In this document: positions 1-10,675 of the stretch, in pieces
Layout of the letters: each line of letters begins with the position of its first letter
Position numbering within the stretch: the stretch's first letter is position 1
Assembly (NCBI RefSeq): GCF_017573505.1
Contig: NZ_JAGEOJ010000014.1
Location: 124,001 to 188,000, forward strand
Source: Actinomadura barringtoniae
GTDB lineage: Bacteria; Actinomycetota; Actinomycetes; Streptosporangiales; Streptosporangiaceae
Reading direction: 5' to 3'
Length of the DNA: 64,000 nucleotides
Program-made: the position numbers and the translations under genes
The notes under the pieces: generated by a model
What the model saw: only the letters and a program-made list of their open reading frames with translations
Told to the model about the DNA's origin: nothing
Database searches by the model: none

Positions 1-96
1 CGTCCGAGCAGCCTGCCGTGGTCCTACCTGGGAGGTGACGAGGTCGGCCAGTACCTGAAGGCGTGCCGCCACCTGAACGTCCCGCACGCCGCCTGA
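1..96 (+). CDS. C-terminal end of an unidentified protein (5' truncated by window)
   Basis: The frame is open from the first base and ends at TGA 94-96, giving 31 residues that finish LNVPHAA. The codon positions show the expected G/C-rich third base. The piece is too short to recognise a family. It is convergent with the yaaA-like gene, and the palindromic element at 125-187 lies between their 3' ends. Confidence 0.55.
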   Translation, partial: RPSSLPWSYLGGDEVGQYLKACRHLNVPHAA

Positions 97-124
97 CCCC
101 CACCTCTTTCCACCCACCCAACCA

Positions 125-187
125 CGCCGATCTTGCTCTGAGCGCCCTTTCACCCCCCGCCAAAGGGCGCTGAGAGCAAGATCGGCG
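125..187. repeat. 63-bp palindromic element, copy 1 of 4
   Basis: The arms are 125-150 and 162-187, 26 bp each with a single mismatch, around an 11-nt loop. The arm tip reads CGCCGATCTTGCTCT. The same arms occur at 31483-31545, 31566-31630 and 32605-32669. This copy lies between two convergent genes and could end transcription in both directions, although no T-tract follows it. The length and repetition go beyond an ordinary terminator. Confidence 0.9.
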
Positions 188-199
188 CGTGGTGGGGAG

Positions 200-943
200 T
201 CAGGCGTGGAGGATGACGTCCAGGTTGGTGCCGTTCAGCTCCACGGTGTGGCCGAGGCCCTTGACGGCCTTCAGGAGATCCTCGGGCGTCCGGGGCTCGG
301 CGCCGGCCTTGATCAGGTCGTGCGCCACCTTGCCGCGGGTGGCCTTGGCCATGTGGCTGACCACGGTCCGCTTCGGCACGCCGCCGAGGATCCGCTCGCG
401 GAACACCCGGACCGCCACCGCGGGCTGAGGCGCCTTCCAGGCCGCGGCGTACGGGCCCGAGCGCATGTCCACGATCAGCTGCCCGCCGAACTCCAGGGAC
501 TCCTTCAGCGCGGGCCGCCACACCGACGCCAGCCGCCCGTCCGAGGGCAGCGTCACGCCCATCGCCAGCCGGTACGAGGGGATCCGGTCGGTGAGCCGCA
601 GCGCGCCCCACAGCCCCGAGAAGACCACGATGTCGCGGGCGGCGTGCCCGGGGTCCAGGCTCGGCAGGTCGAGGTTGTCGTACAGAACGCCCGTGTAGAG
701 CTTGGCCACCGGCAGCGTCGGCGCCTGGAACAGCGCGCGGTTGCGGGCCAGCGCCTCCTCGGCCTGACCGGCGGGGAAGCCGAGCAGCTCGGAGGCTCCC
801 TCGCCGCAGCACACCTCGGCGAGCGCGGCGAGCACCCGCTCGCGGGTCGGGTTCAGGCCCGGGAAGCTGAGCCCCGCCAGGTCCAGCGGCGGCCCGTCCC
901 CGCCGGTCGCCTTCCGCTCCGACGGTGGCAGCAGGATGAGCAC
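200..943 (-). CDS. yaaA: YaaA family protein (DUF328/UPF0246), peroxide-stress type
   Basis: This is a 247-aa protein beginning VLILLPPSERKA, the hallmark N-terminus of the YaaA/UPF0246 family, with the family motifs KLYTGVLYDNL, FSGLWGALR and IPSYRL further on. E. coli YaaA limits damage from hydrogen peroxide by lowering free iron and is a DNA-binding fold; the same role here is inferred. The frame stays open upstream to 1027, but GTG at 943 is chosen because a purine-rich AAGAAAGAAGAG ribosome-binding stretch sits just before it and the family starts there. It is divergent from the GNAT gene; a dispersed repeat (969-1040) fills the gap. Confidence 0.88.
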   Translation of the reverse strand: MLILLPPSERKATGGDGPPLDLAGLSFPGLNPTRERVLAALAEVCCGEGASELLGFPAGQAEEALARNRALFQAPTLPVAKLYTGVLYDNLDLPSLDPGHAARDIVVFSGLWGALRLTDRIPSYRLAMGVTLPSDGRLASVWRPALKESLEFGGQLIVDMRSGPYAAAWKAPQPAVAVRVFRERILGGVPKRTVVSHMAKATRGKVAHDLIKAGAEPRTPEDLLKAVKGLGHTVELNGTNLDVILHA

Positions 944-968
944 TTCTCTCTTCTTTCTTGCCTTTACG

Positions 969-1040
969 GCCTCGACAGCCTCGCCTGGCGGCTCGGCTGC
1001 CGAACCGCAAAGGGGCGAGCGCGACATCGCTTCGCGATCT
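969..1040 (+). repeat. 72-bp dispersed repeat, copy A
   Basis: This segment aligns with the reverse complement of 49487-49560 with roughly 80-85% identity and one gap. Shared blocks include CTCGCCTGGCGGCT, GCCGAACC and TCGCTTCGCGATCT. It lies between the divergent yaaA-like and GNAT genes. A separate small hairpin, CGCTACC/GGTAGCG, follows at 1065-1084. Nothing in either copy suggests coding. Confidence 0.75.
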
Positions 1041-1114
1041 TCGCGGGCAGCTTCGCCTACGGCTCGCTACCCCCTCAGGTAGCGCGCTCGCGTGCGTGGC
1101 TAAGGTTTCGGATC

Positions 1115-1834
1115 ATGGCCGGAACGAACTTCGATGACTTGGTGGCGGCAGCTTGGCCGGCGCCGTACTCCCAGGATATTGGTGGTTGGCGCCTCCGGCA
1201 CGCTGCCGGGGTGACCAAGCGTGCCAACTCGGTACTGCCTGTAGGCGCCCCCGGGGCGCCGATCGATCGGGCGATTGAGCGTGTCGAGGGCGCGTATGGC
1301 GAGCTGGGTCTCCCCGCGGCCTTCCAGCTGAGCGCTGCGTCGCGGCCCGAAGGGCTGGACGAAGTCCTGGCGGGCCGGGGTTATGACGTGGTCGACCCGA
1401 CGCTGGCGATGGCCGCCGAGCTCGACGATCCGGGTCCGCAGGACGATGTAATGATCACCACACGGCCGTCCCAGGAATGGAAGGACGTCTGGTGGTCGGT
1501 GGACGGGCGCGGCGACGACGCCGCGCTGGCCATGGCCGAACGGATCCTCACGGGCGTCCCGGCCGGCTATGCGGTCCTGGACGGCGTGGCGGTGGGGCGG
1601 GGCGTGCCGCAGGGGGAGTGGCTCGGCGTCTACGCGATGGCCGTGCTGCCCGAGGCGCGGCGGCGCGGGCTGGCGCGGCAGGTGTTGCGGGCGCTCATGG
1701 CCTGGGGGTACGAGCAGGGTTGCCGGAAGGCCTATCTGGTCGTCGTCGAGGCGAATGCGGCGGCACGCGCTCTGTACGAATCGGCGGGTTTCCGTAACGC
1801 CGGGGGATATCACTATCGCGTTCGCCGACAGTGA
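1115..1834 (+). CDS. GNAT family N-acetyltransferase
   Basis: This 239-aa protein has a C-terminal GNAT domain (about residues 115-239). The acetyl-CoA loop is visible as VLPEARRRGLARQVL, followed by the terminal VEANAAARALYESAGF, typical of acetyltransferases that modify small-molecule amines or protein N-termini. The N-terminal half (residues 1-110) is a degenerate second GNAT-like fold, as in many actinobacterial double-GNAT proteins. The substrate cannot be told. ATG 1115 is the first start after the upstream repeat, and the frame before it has no coding character. The gene ends 88 bp before a strong hairpin terminator shared with the DUF7455 gene. Confidence 0.85.
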   Translation: MAGTNFDDLVAAAWPAPYSQDIGGWRLRHAAGVTKRANSVLPVGAPGAPIDRAIERVEGAYGELGLPAAFQLSAASRPEGLDEVLAGRGYDVVDPTLAMAAELDDPGPQDDVMITTRPSQEWKDVWWSVDGRGDDAALAMAERILTGVPAGYAVLDGVAVGRGVPQGEWLGVYAMAVLPEARRRGLARQVLRALMAWGYEQGCRKAYLVVVEANAAARALYESAGFRNAGGYHYRVRRQ

Positions 1835-1921
1835 TTTCCCAATACCGTGGGTGATTGTGTCGTCACTGTGTGAAACTTGGCATATCCGTCCGGGGTCGGA
1901 CGGGGGTCTTGAGAAGGAATG

Positions 1922-1968
1922 CGAACGGCGGTCACCGGTGCCGGTGACCGCCGTTCGTTGATTCTTTT
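1922..1968. terminator. Strong bidirectional hairpin terminator
   Basis: Perfect 17-bp arms (1922-1938 and 1941-1957) meet across a 2-nt loop and are followed by a T-rich stretch (TTGATTCTTTT) on the plus strand. It sits between the convergent GNAT and DUF7455 genes. Confidence 0.85.
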
Positions 1969-1978
1969 ATGTAGGGGC

Positions 1979-2209
1979 TTACCGCTCGTCGTTGGGGGCG
2001 GTGGCCGGGGTTTCGTTCAGCCTGTCGGTCTCGTCCTGAATGTCGGCCCCGTTGGCACGGAGCGCCTCTGCGTACTTGCGTCCGTGGTGGGCGCAGAACA
2101 GAAGGTCGCCGCCGCCTACAAGGACTGCACGAACGTAGGCCTGGGCGCCGCAGCGGTCGCAGCGGTCTGCGACGGACAACGGCTTGGTCGGGGCAAGGGC
2201 TCCAGTCAC
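1979..2209 (-). CDS. DUF7455 family small protein, zinc-ribbon-like
   Basis: This 76-aa protein carries CDRCGAQAYV and, about 20 residues later, LLFCAHHGRKY. The C-x2-C ... C-x2-H arrangement is suited to holding one zinc ion. The family is almost confined to actinobacteria and is commonly found beside the parE/hrdB region; its function is unknown. GTG 2209 is chosen because AGGAAGG lies just upstream. It is the last gene on the minus strand before the ABC exporter genes and has its own 152-bp upstream gap, so it probably has its own promoter. Confidence 0.85.
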   Translation of the reverse strand: MTGALAPTKPLSVADRCDRCGAQAYVRAVLVGGGDLLFCAHHGRKYAEALRANGADIQDETDRLNETPATAPNDER

Positions 2210-2361
2210 GGCACCTTCCTCATGCTCGGGGTCGGTACTTAGGAGAACATCTAACCCGACGCTGGCGTTCCCAACCTGCTTCCGAGTACGCCGAGAGCAG
2301 AATGCCGTCTTAAGTGACCGACGTCACATCTACGTGAACCGTATCTTTCGGCAATCGGTCG

Positions 2362-3432
2362 TCACGCGTCATCCCATCGGAACAAGCGCTGGGCAATGAC
2401 CGCCGCTACGAGCGCGATGGCCAGCAGGACACCGATCTGAGGCAGTACGGACGCCGGTCCCTGGCCCCTGCCGATGACGTTCAGCATGCCCTCGTTCAGA
2501 TAACGGAGCGGAACCACGTAGGAGATCGTCCGGAGCCAGGCGGGAGCGGCGTCCAGGGGGAAGAACGACCCGCCGAGGAAGACCATCGGGAACACGATGG
2601 CCTGGATCGCCGTCTGCGCGCTGTCCTGGGTCTTGGCCCAGGCCCCCACCAGCATCCCGATCGACAGGAACGCCAGGACGCCGGACAGGATCACCGGGAA
2701 GGCCATCCACCAGGAGTGCTCCAGCTTCAGCCCGAACATGGGCAGCTGGGCGACGGCCAGGAACACCACCGTCTGCACGATCGCCACGCCGAGGCTCACC
2801 GCCACGCGGGCGCTGAAAACGTTCCGGATCGGCACGGGCGACAGCCGCAGCCGCCGCAGGATGCCCTTGGTGCGCCAGGTCACCAGCGTCTGCGCGGCGC
2901 CGAACATGGCCGCCGACGACAGCGCCCAGCCGAGCATGCCCGGGGTGATGTACTGGATCGCCTTGATCGAGTCGTCCTCGACCGCCTGCTTGGACAGCGT
3001 GTACTTCGGCGGCTGGCCGGTCGCGGCCTGGTTGCTCGCCTGGACGATCGCGTCCAGTGTCCCCTGGACCTGGCCGGCCTTGACCTGGTCGGCGTTGGAG
3101 TAGTGGACGATGAGCTGGTCGCCCTGCTGCTGGACGGCGGCGTCGGAGTCGCCCTTCTCGACGTCCTTGGTCGCCTTGGACAGGTCGTCGGTCTTGGTGA
3201 TCTTGACGCTCTTGCCGAGGCTCGGGTCGTGCGCCGCGGCCTGGTCCAGCAGCGGCACCGCGCCGACCTCGGTGACCTTGATCTTCGAGGTCGTCTGGTG
3301 GCTGAAGATCCCACCGAAGATGATCAGGAACATCAGCGGGAACAGGATCGTGAAGAACATCGCCCGGCCGTCGCGGCGGAAGCTCAGCCACATCGCCAGC
3401 GCCAGGCTCTTGAAGGACGCGAAGCCGCTCAT
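2362..3432 (-). CDS. ABC-2 type exporter permease
   Basis: This 356-aa membrane protein is of the DrrB/ABC-2 type. One membrane segment lies near residues 25-42 (FFTILFPLMFLIIFGGIF), then comes a long extracytoplasmic domain (about 45-165), then five hydrophobic segments in the C-terminal half. It ends with a positively charged tail. With the ATPase directly upstream (3491-4393) it should form a two-gene exporter for a drug or lipid; the substrate is unknown. ATG 3432 is preceded by GGGAGG at good spacing. The 58-bp spacer between the two genes carries the G6/C6 hairpin repeat. Confidence 0.88.
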   Translation of the reverse strand: MSGFASFKSLALAMWLSFRRDGRAMFFTILFPLMFLIIFGGIFSHQTTSKIKVTEVGAVPLLDQAAAHDPSLGKSVKITKTDDLSKATKDVEKGDSDAAVQQQGDQLIVHYSNADQVKAGQVQGTLDAIVQASNQAATGQPPKYTLSKQAVEDDSIKAIQYITPGMLGWALSSAAMFGAAQTLVTWRTKGILRRLRLSPVPIRNVFSARVAVSLGVAIVQTVVFLAVAQLPMFGLKLEHSWWMAFPVILSGVLAFLSIGMLVGAWAKTQDSAQTAIQAIVFPMVFLGGSFFPLDAAPAWLRTISYVVPLRYLNEGMLNVIGRGQGPASVLPQIGVLLAIALVAAVIAQRLFRWDDA

Positions 3433-3440
3433 GCCTGCCT

Positions 3441-3470
3441 CCCGTGGGGGGACGACCCCCCACACCCCCC
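3441..3470 (-). repeat. G6/C6 hairpin repeat, intergenic copy
   Basis: The core GGGGGGACGACCCCCC can fold into a 6-bp stem with a 4-nt loop. About 30 bp match the inverse of 52182-52211, which lies inside a kinase gene. Here it lies in the operon spacer between the exporter ATPase stop and the permease start, next to the permease ribosome-binding site, so it could affect permease translation. Confidence 0.7.
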
Positions 3471-3490
3471 GGATCGTTCGCTTCGCTCAC

Positions 3491-4393
3491 TCATGCCCGG
3501 TACTCCCGTCCAGTCAGTTCGAGGAACACGTCCTCGAGGGTCGCCCCGTGCACCTGGAGCCCTTCCAGCGCCCGCCGTTCGGCCAGCGCCGAGATCACCG
3601 GGCTGGCGTCGTGCGTGGTGACGGTCAGCGACACGCCGTCGTCGGCGGCCGCCTCGGCGGCCGGCAGGGCGCGCGCCTCGTCCTCGGTGAGCGCGCCGCT
3701 CGGCAGCGAGATCCGCACGGCCGCGTCCAGCTCGCGCACCAGTTTGGCGGGCGGCCCCATCTTGAGGATCGTGCCGCGGTCCATGATCGCGACCCGGTCG
3801 CAGAGGATCTCGGCCTCGTCCATGTAGTGCGTGGTCAGCACGATGGTCCGGCCGCCGGTGTTGATATCGCGCAGCACGTCCCAGAGATTGCGGCGGGCCT
3901 GCGGGTCGAGCGCGGCGCTTGGCTCGTCCAGGAACACCAGCTCCGGGTCGTGCACCAGCGCACACGCGATCGACAGCCGCTGCGCCTGGCCGCCCGACAG
4001 CTGCTCGACGCGGGTGTCGGCCTTGTCGGTCAGCCCGACCGTCTCCAGCATCGCGTCGATGCGCCGCCCGCTCACCCCGTACAGCGAGCTGAACGTCTGG
4101 AGCTGCTCGCGCGCGGTCAGCCGTTCGAAGAACGACGACGCCTGGAGCTGCACACCGATGCGGGGGAGAAGCTTCTTGTTGCGGGGCCAGGGCGGCTGCC
4201 CCAGCACGGTGACCTCACCGCCGTCGGCCTCGCGCAGACCCTCGATGATCTCGAGGGTGGTGGTCTTGCCCGCCCCGTTCGGACCCAGGATGCCGAAGAA
4301 CTCGCCCTGGTCCACTTCGAAGGAGACGCCGTCCACGGCCTGGACGTCTCCGTACTGTTTCCGCAGGCCGCGGACGCTGATCGTCTGTGCCAT
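3491..4393 (-). CDS. ABC exporter ATP-binding subunit (DrrA-like)
   Basis: This 300-aa ATPase has Walker A GPNGAGKTT at residues 37-45, the signature LSGGQAQRL, Walker B LVFLDEPSAALDP and the switch histidine in LTTHYMDEA. The C-terminal 80 residues form the extra domain typical of DrrA-type drug-export ATPases. It powers the permease encoded next on the same strand. ATG 4393 gives the usual family N-terminus (MAQTISVRGLRKQYG). It is divergent from parE across about 200 bp that must hold both promoters. Confidence 0.92.
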   Translation of the reverse strand: MAQTISVRGLRKQYGDVQAVDGVSFEVDQGEFFGILGPNGAGKTTTLEIIEGLREADGGEVTVLGQPPWPRNKKLLPRIGVQLQASSFFERLTAREQLQTFSSLYGVSGRRIDAMLETVGLTDKADTRVEQLSGGQAQRLSIACALVHDPELVFLDEPSAALDPQARRNLWDVLRDINTGGRTIVLTTHYMDEAEILCDRVAIMDRGTILKMGPPAKLVRELDAAVRISLPSGALTEDEARALPAAEAAADDGVSLTVTTHDASPVISALAERRALEGLQVHGATLEDVFLELTGREYRA

Positions 4394-4593
4394 GATCCGA
4401 ACAGTAGAGAGGGCGGTGGCCGCGGGGCACCCGCCCAGGGGTGGAGGTCGGATTCTCCACCCGGACGTGATCTCGCCGTGCTCGAGGCCCAGGACCACCG
4501 GTTCATGTGCGGGAACGGCGAGCCTGTAGGTGGAATGTCGGTAGCCGGGGGTACCCTGCTGCCGACTATCAATCCCCCGAGGAGTGCACGCAC

Positions 4594-6684
<2,091 letters not shown>

Positions 6685-6820
6685 CGCCGGCCCGCCGCAG
6701 CGATCTGACGGCCCGCTACCGCGCCGACCTGCGGCCTTCCCCGCGTGGTCACTGTGCGTGAGGTGATCGAGCCCCGACGATGAGTGATCTACGGATCGCG
6801 ATCGGAGTCGGGGGCGGGGC

Positions 6821-8194
6821 ATGACGGAGGTGACGGCCGAGCCGGCATCGGCCGGTGGCGGTGGCGGCGAGAGCGGCGGGCTGCGGCGGGTCATCGGGCG
6901 CAAGGTGCTGATGCTGTTCGTGGTCGGGGACATCCTCGGCGCGGGCATCTACGCGCTGGTCGGCCAGGTGGCGGGCAAGGTCGGCGGGGCGGTGTGGCTG
7001 CCGTTCCTGGTCGCGTTCGTGCTGGCGACGCTGACGGCGGCCTCGTACGCCGAGCTGGTCGGCAAGTACCCGCAGGCGGCGGGCGCGGCGCTCTACACCA
7101 ACAAGGCGTTCGGGATCCCGTTCGTGACGTTCATCGTCGCGTTCGCGGTGATGATGAGCGGGATCACCTCGGCGAGCGCGGCGGCGCGCGCGTTCGGCGG
7201 CGACTATCTGGGCGAGTTCGTGTCGATGCCGACGCTGGTCGGGGCGCTGATCTTCCTGGCGCTGATCACGCTGGTGAACTTCGCGGGAATCTCCGAGTCC
7301 ATCAAGGTCAACGTCGTTCTCACCATCATCGAGGCGTCCGGGCTGCTGGTGGTCATGGCGATCGGGCTGTTCGCGCTGATCGGCGGCGACGGCGACCCGG
7401 CGCGGGCGCTGCAGTTCCATCCGGCGAACGGCGCGTTCCTCGGCGTGCTCGGCGGCACGGCGCTGGCGTTCTACGCGCTGCTGGGGTTCGAGGACTCGGT
7501 CAACCTGGCCGAGGAGGCGCGGGAGCCGCAGAAGGACTTCCCGATCGCGCTGTTCGCGGGCCTGGGCACCGCGGTGGTGATCTACATGGCGGTGGCGTTC
7601 ACCGCGACGATGCTGGTCGACACCAAGACGCTGGAGACCTCGACCGGGCCGCTGCTGGAGGTCGTGAAGGTGGCGGGGTTCAGCTTCCCGCCCAAGCTGT
7701 TCGCGATCATCGCGCTGCTGGCGGTCGGCAACACCGCGCTGATCAACATGATCATGGCGTCCCGGCTGGTGTACGGGATGGCGCGGGAACGGATCGTGCC
7801 GCACGTGTTCGCGACCGTTCACCCGAGCCGCGCGACGCCGTGGCTGGCGATCCTGTTCACGGTCGCGATCGCGATCGTGCTGGTCTGCACCGGCGACATC
7901 GGCGGCCTGGCCAGCACGACCGTGCTGTTGCTGCTGTTCGTCTTCGCGCTGGTGAACGTGTGCGTACTGATCCTGCGGCGGTCGCCGGTCGAGCACGCGC
8001 ACTTCCGCGCGCCCACCTGGATGCCCGTGATCGGCGCGGCGAGCTGCCTGTTCCTGACGCTGCCGATCACCGGCCGCGAGGGCGCGGTCTACCTGCGCGC
8101 GGCCGTGCTGGTCGGCATCGGCGTCGTGCTGTGGTTCGTCAACCGGCTGATCGTCGGCAAGGTCGACGACTTCGACGTGAGCAACATCGAATAG
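6821..8194 (+). CDS. APC family amino-acid/polyamine permease
   Basis: This 457-aa protein with about 12 membrane segments shows the APC-superfamily signature in the first segment, VVGDILGAGIYALVGQVAG (residues 34-52), and LLGFEDSVNLAEEAREPQKDFP in segment 6, the glutamate-containing family consensus. It should import amino acids or related cations by proton or substrate exchange; the specificity cannot be read. ATG 6821 follows a G-rich stretch. It is transcribed in the same direction as parE, 136 bp downstream, with no terminator seen between them. Confidence 0.9.
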   Translation: MTEVTAEPASAGGGGGESGGLRRVIGRKVLMLFVVGDILGAGIYALVGQVAGKVGGAVWLPFLVAFVLATLTAASYAELVGKYPQAAGAALYTNKAFGIPFVTFIVAFAVMMSGITSASAAARAFGGDYLGEFVSMPTLVGALIFLALITLVNFAGISESIKVNVVLTIIEASGLLVVMAIGLFALIGGDGDPARALQFHPANGAFLGVLGGTALAFYALLGFEDSVNLAEEAREPQKDFPIALFAGLGTAVVIYMAVAFTATMLVDTKTLETSTGPLLEVVKVAGFSFPPKLFAIIALLAVGNTALINMIMASRLVYGMARERIVPHVFATVHPSRATPWLAILFTVAIAIVLVCTGDIGGLASTTVLLLLFVFALVNVCVLILRRSPVEHAHFRAPTWMPVIGAASCLFLTLPITGREGAVYLRAAVLVGIGVVLWFVNRLIVGKVDDFDVSNIE

Positions 8195-8300
8195 GTGAAC
8201 CTAGTACCACCCCCGAGTCGGAAAGCCGCGTTACCGACTTCGGCCGCCGTTCCCGAGATCGTTGTGATCAACGGTTGAGAGTGCGGAAGGCGGGGCGGCG

Positions 8301-8981
8301 ATGGAGCTCGGGTGGGTCGAGGACGCGGGCGGCGCGGTCCAGGAATGGCTGTCGCTGCCGCCGGTCGCCGTCGGGCTCTGGGGCTGGCGGATCTGCGGCT
8401 ACGTCTCGACGTTCACCTACGGGTGGGGCGGCGTGCGGCGGCACGACGTGCTGACCGTGCTGCTGGCGCTCGGCTGCCTCGTCCCCTGGTACCGCGTGGT
8501 GCGCGAGGGCGCGGTGTACGTGCTGATGCGCTGGCCGGCGAGCGAGGGCGCGCTGGCGGCCGCGGGGCTGATCGTTCAGGCCCCGCGGCCGGAGCGGGCG
8601 CGCGGCGCGGCGCTGGGCGCGGAGGGCTCAGCGCCGCGCCGGCAGAGCTCAGTGCTGGACGGGGAGAGCTCAGCGTTGGACGGGGAGGGCGACCCAGGAC
8701 GGGTGGGCGGCGTCGTGCCAGATCTTCAGGCCCGCGCCGACCGAGTCGATGAGCTGCGGGATCGGCGCGATGAGGTGCGGGAAGTCGGCGGTCTGGACGG
8801 AGACGCGCAGCGTGTGCCCGGGCTGCACGACCCCCGCGACGGGGAAGATCTCCACGTCCACCGGCACCGGCCTGTTGCGCGGCATGGGCGCGGTCGACGC
8901 CTTGGTGTACGGGTGCCACGGCTGCACGATCAGGCCGTTCTTGGTGACCGACCGCTTCTTGTCCAGCTTGCGCAGGGATAG
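8301..8981 (+). CDS. Small membrane protein, hypothetical, reading into a convergent gene
   Basis: From ATG 8301 the first 90 residues are hydrophobic and plausible for a membrane protein (GLWGWRICGYV; VLTVLLALGCLVPWYRVV; EGAVYVLMRWPASEG). After about 8590 the frame becomes repetitive (SSVLDGESSALDGEG) and from 8670 it lies antisense to the secreted hydrolase gene for about 310 bp, where it looks like a shadow. A true product may exist but may once have ended earlier. The weak ribosome-binding region is GGAAGGCGGGGCGGCG. No family was recognised. Confidence 0.35.
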   Translation: MELGWVEDAGGAVQEWLSLPPVAVGLWGWRICGYVSTFTYGWGGVRRHDVLTVLLALGCLVPWYRVVREGAVYVLMRWPASEGALAAAGLIVQAPRPERARGAALGAEGSAPRRQSSVLDGESSALDGEGDPGRVGGVVPDLQARADRVDELRDRRDEVREVGGLDGDAQRVPGLHDPRDGEDLHVHRHRPVARHGRGRRLGVRVPRLHDQAVLGDRPLLVQLAQG

Positions 8982-10565
8982 GACCTGCCAGCCGGCCGTC
9001 AGCTGGGTGGTCTTGCCGTTCGGCGCGACGTCCTCCAGCCGTACGGTCAGCTGGCCGTCCTTGGCGGCGCTGGACACGTTGAGGTGCGCGCTGACCGGTC
9101 CGGCCAGGCGGAGCGGTGCCTTGACCGGGACGTCGTAGACCAGGCCGTTCCTGTCGTTCGCCGACTGGTCGTCGCCGCACGGCGTCGTGCTGAACAGCCC
9201 GGCGATGCCGGCCGTCCACTGGCTGGTGGAACGTGTGCACAGGCCTGACAGCGGGGTCCAGGGGGCGTGGTCGGGGCCGCCCGAGGAGGCGCCGCCGAGC
9301 GTTCCGGCGCTGCGGCCCGCGACGGCGTTCCCGCCCAGGCGCAGCGCCCGGTAGGTGGTGCCGGTCGGGGGCCACTGCGTCGCGGTGGGCCACTTGCCCG
9401 AGCCGTTCTCGTAGTAGGTGACGGGGGCACGGCGGTCCATCGCAGGGTCCGCGGTGCCGCGCAGGTAGCGGTCGTACCAGCGCAGCATCAGCTCCGGCAG
9501 TTGCGGTCCGGGCTGGGTGACCGTGCCGGGCACTCCCATGCCGAGCGCCCCGCCTCCGGCCTGGAGGTGGGTCCACGGGCCGTACAGGAACTTGGCCGGG
9601 ACGCCGCGCCTGGCGAGGCGCTGGTAGAGCATCGGCTCGCCGCGCTGGAAGATGTCGAACTCGCCGCCGACGACGAACGTCGGGACGTTCACCTTGTCGA
9701 CCACGTTGATCGGCGAGCGCTGCCGGTAGAACGGCCCGTCGAAGGCCTTGTCGCCGCCCGACAGCGCGTTGACGAGCATCGAGATCTGGAATTCGCCGAT
9801 GTTGCCGAGGTGCTCGCGGATGACCCTGGCCGCCGCGGACGGGTCGGAGCCGCTGTAGGTCGGCGGAACGATGCTGAGCCCGGCGACGCCGCCGAGCCAC
9901 AGCGGCATGAAGCCGAGGTCGACCTGCCCGCCGCTGCCGACGACGTCGCGGTAGGCGTCGCCGAGCGGGACGACCGGGAAGATGGCCTTGAGCCCCTTGG
10001 GGTGCTGCGCGGCGGTGAGGATCTGGTTGAGCCCGCCGTAGGAGGCGCCGTAGAGCCCGACCTTGCCGTTGCTCCACGGGCGACTGTGCGAGGAGGCCCA
10101 CTCGACGAGGTTCTTGCCGTCGCGTTGCTCGCGCGGGCTCATCGCCTGCCACTTGCCGGGGGAGCCGCCCGTGCCGCGCACGTCCATGACGACCTGGACG
10201 TAGCCGCGCTTGACCAGGTATTCGCTGGACATGCTGGCCCCGGGCACGGCCTTGTTGTACGGGGTCTGGCTGACGATGACCGGGAAGCGCCCGGGAGCGG
10301 CCTTGCCGCCGTGGGCGGGCCGGTAGACGTCGGCGTAGAGCGTGACGCCGTCGTCCATCCGTACCTTGACGTCGCGCTGGACCACGACGTCGAACGTCTC
10401 GGGGCGGACTTCGGCGGCGTGAGCGGCCGGGGCCGAGAGTGCGGCGGCGGCCGAGGGAGCTGCGGGGGCCGAGAGTGCGGCGGCGTGGGCGGGGAGTGCG
10501 GTCACGCCCGTCGCGCTGATCGCGGCGGCGGCGAGGGGAGCGGTCCAGCGCGGGGCGGGGCGCAT
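8670..10565 (-). CDS. Secreted CocE/NonD family hydrolase (X-Pro dipeptidyl-peptidase S15 type)
   Basis: This 631-aa protein has a long alanine-rich signal peptide (about residues 1-50, ending AAHAAEV). An alpha/beta-hydrolase domain follows, with the nucleophile motif GASYGG (Ser175) and the family block VVMDVRGTGGSPG that helps form the oxyanion hole. The C-terminal 200 residues form the jelly-roll domain of this family (LRLAGPVSAHLNVSS ... GHTLRVSVQTADFP). Relatives cleave X-Pro peptides, cocaine esters or beta-lactam acyl groups; which applies here is unknown. ATG 10565 has GGAGGT upstream. The 3' end overlaps the doubtful plus-strand reading frame at 8301. Confidence 0.9.
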   Translation of the reverse strand: MRPAPRWTAPLAAAAISATGVTALPAHAAALSAPAAPSAAAALSAPAAHAAEVRPETFDVVVQRDVKVRMDDGVTLYADVYRPAHGGKAAPGRFPVIVSQTPYNKAVPGASMSSEYLVKRGYVQVVMDVRGTGGSPGKWQAMSPREQRDGKNLVEWASSHSRPWSNGKVGLYGASYGGLNQILTAAQHPKGLKAIFPVVPLGDAYRDVVGSGGQVDLGFMPLWLGGVAGLSIVPPTYSGSDPSAAARVIREHLGNIGEFQISMLVNALSGGDKAFDGPFYRQRSPINVVDKVNVPTFVVGGEFDIFQRGEPMLYQRLARRGVPAKFLYGPWTHLQAGGGALGMGVPGTVTQPGPQLPELMLRWYDRYLRGTADPAMDRRAPVTYYENGSGKWPTATQWPPTGTTYRALRLGGNAVAGRSAGTLGGASSGGPDHAPWTPLSGLCTRSTSQWTAGIAGLFSTTPCGDDQSANDRNGLVYDVPVKAPLRLAGPVSAHLNVSSAAKDGQLTVRLEDVAPNGKTTQLTAGWQVLSLRKLDKKRSVTKNGLIVQPWHPYTKASTAPMPRNRPVPVDVEIFPVAGVVQPGHTLRVSVQTADFPHLIAPIPQLIDSVGAGLKIWHDAAHPSWVALPVQR

Positions 10566-10675
10566 GGCGGTACCTCCGGGATCTCTGGTTACCGCTCAGT
10601 AAAGTAATGATCTGCTTACTCAAGTGCAAGTATTGACTTACAGCCAACAAGATGCAGCAGTGCCGACCGGAGTCA

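Noticed and set aside
125..187. Palindromic element as a simple terminator
   Set aside because: It may stop transcription, but near-identical arms at four sites, two of them in tandem, need more than a terminator.
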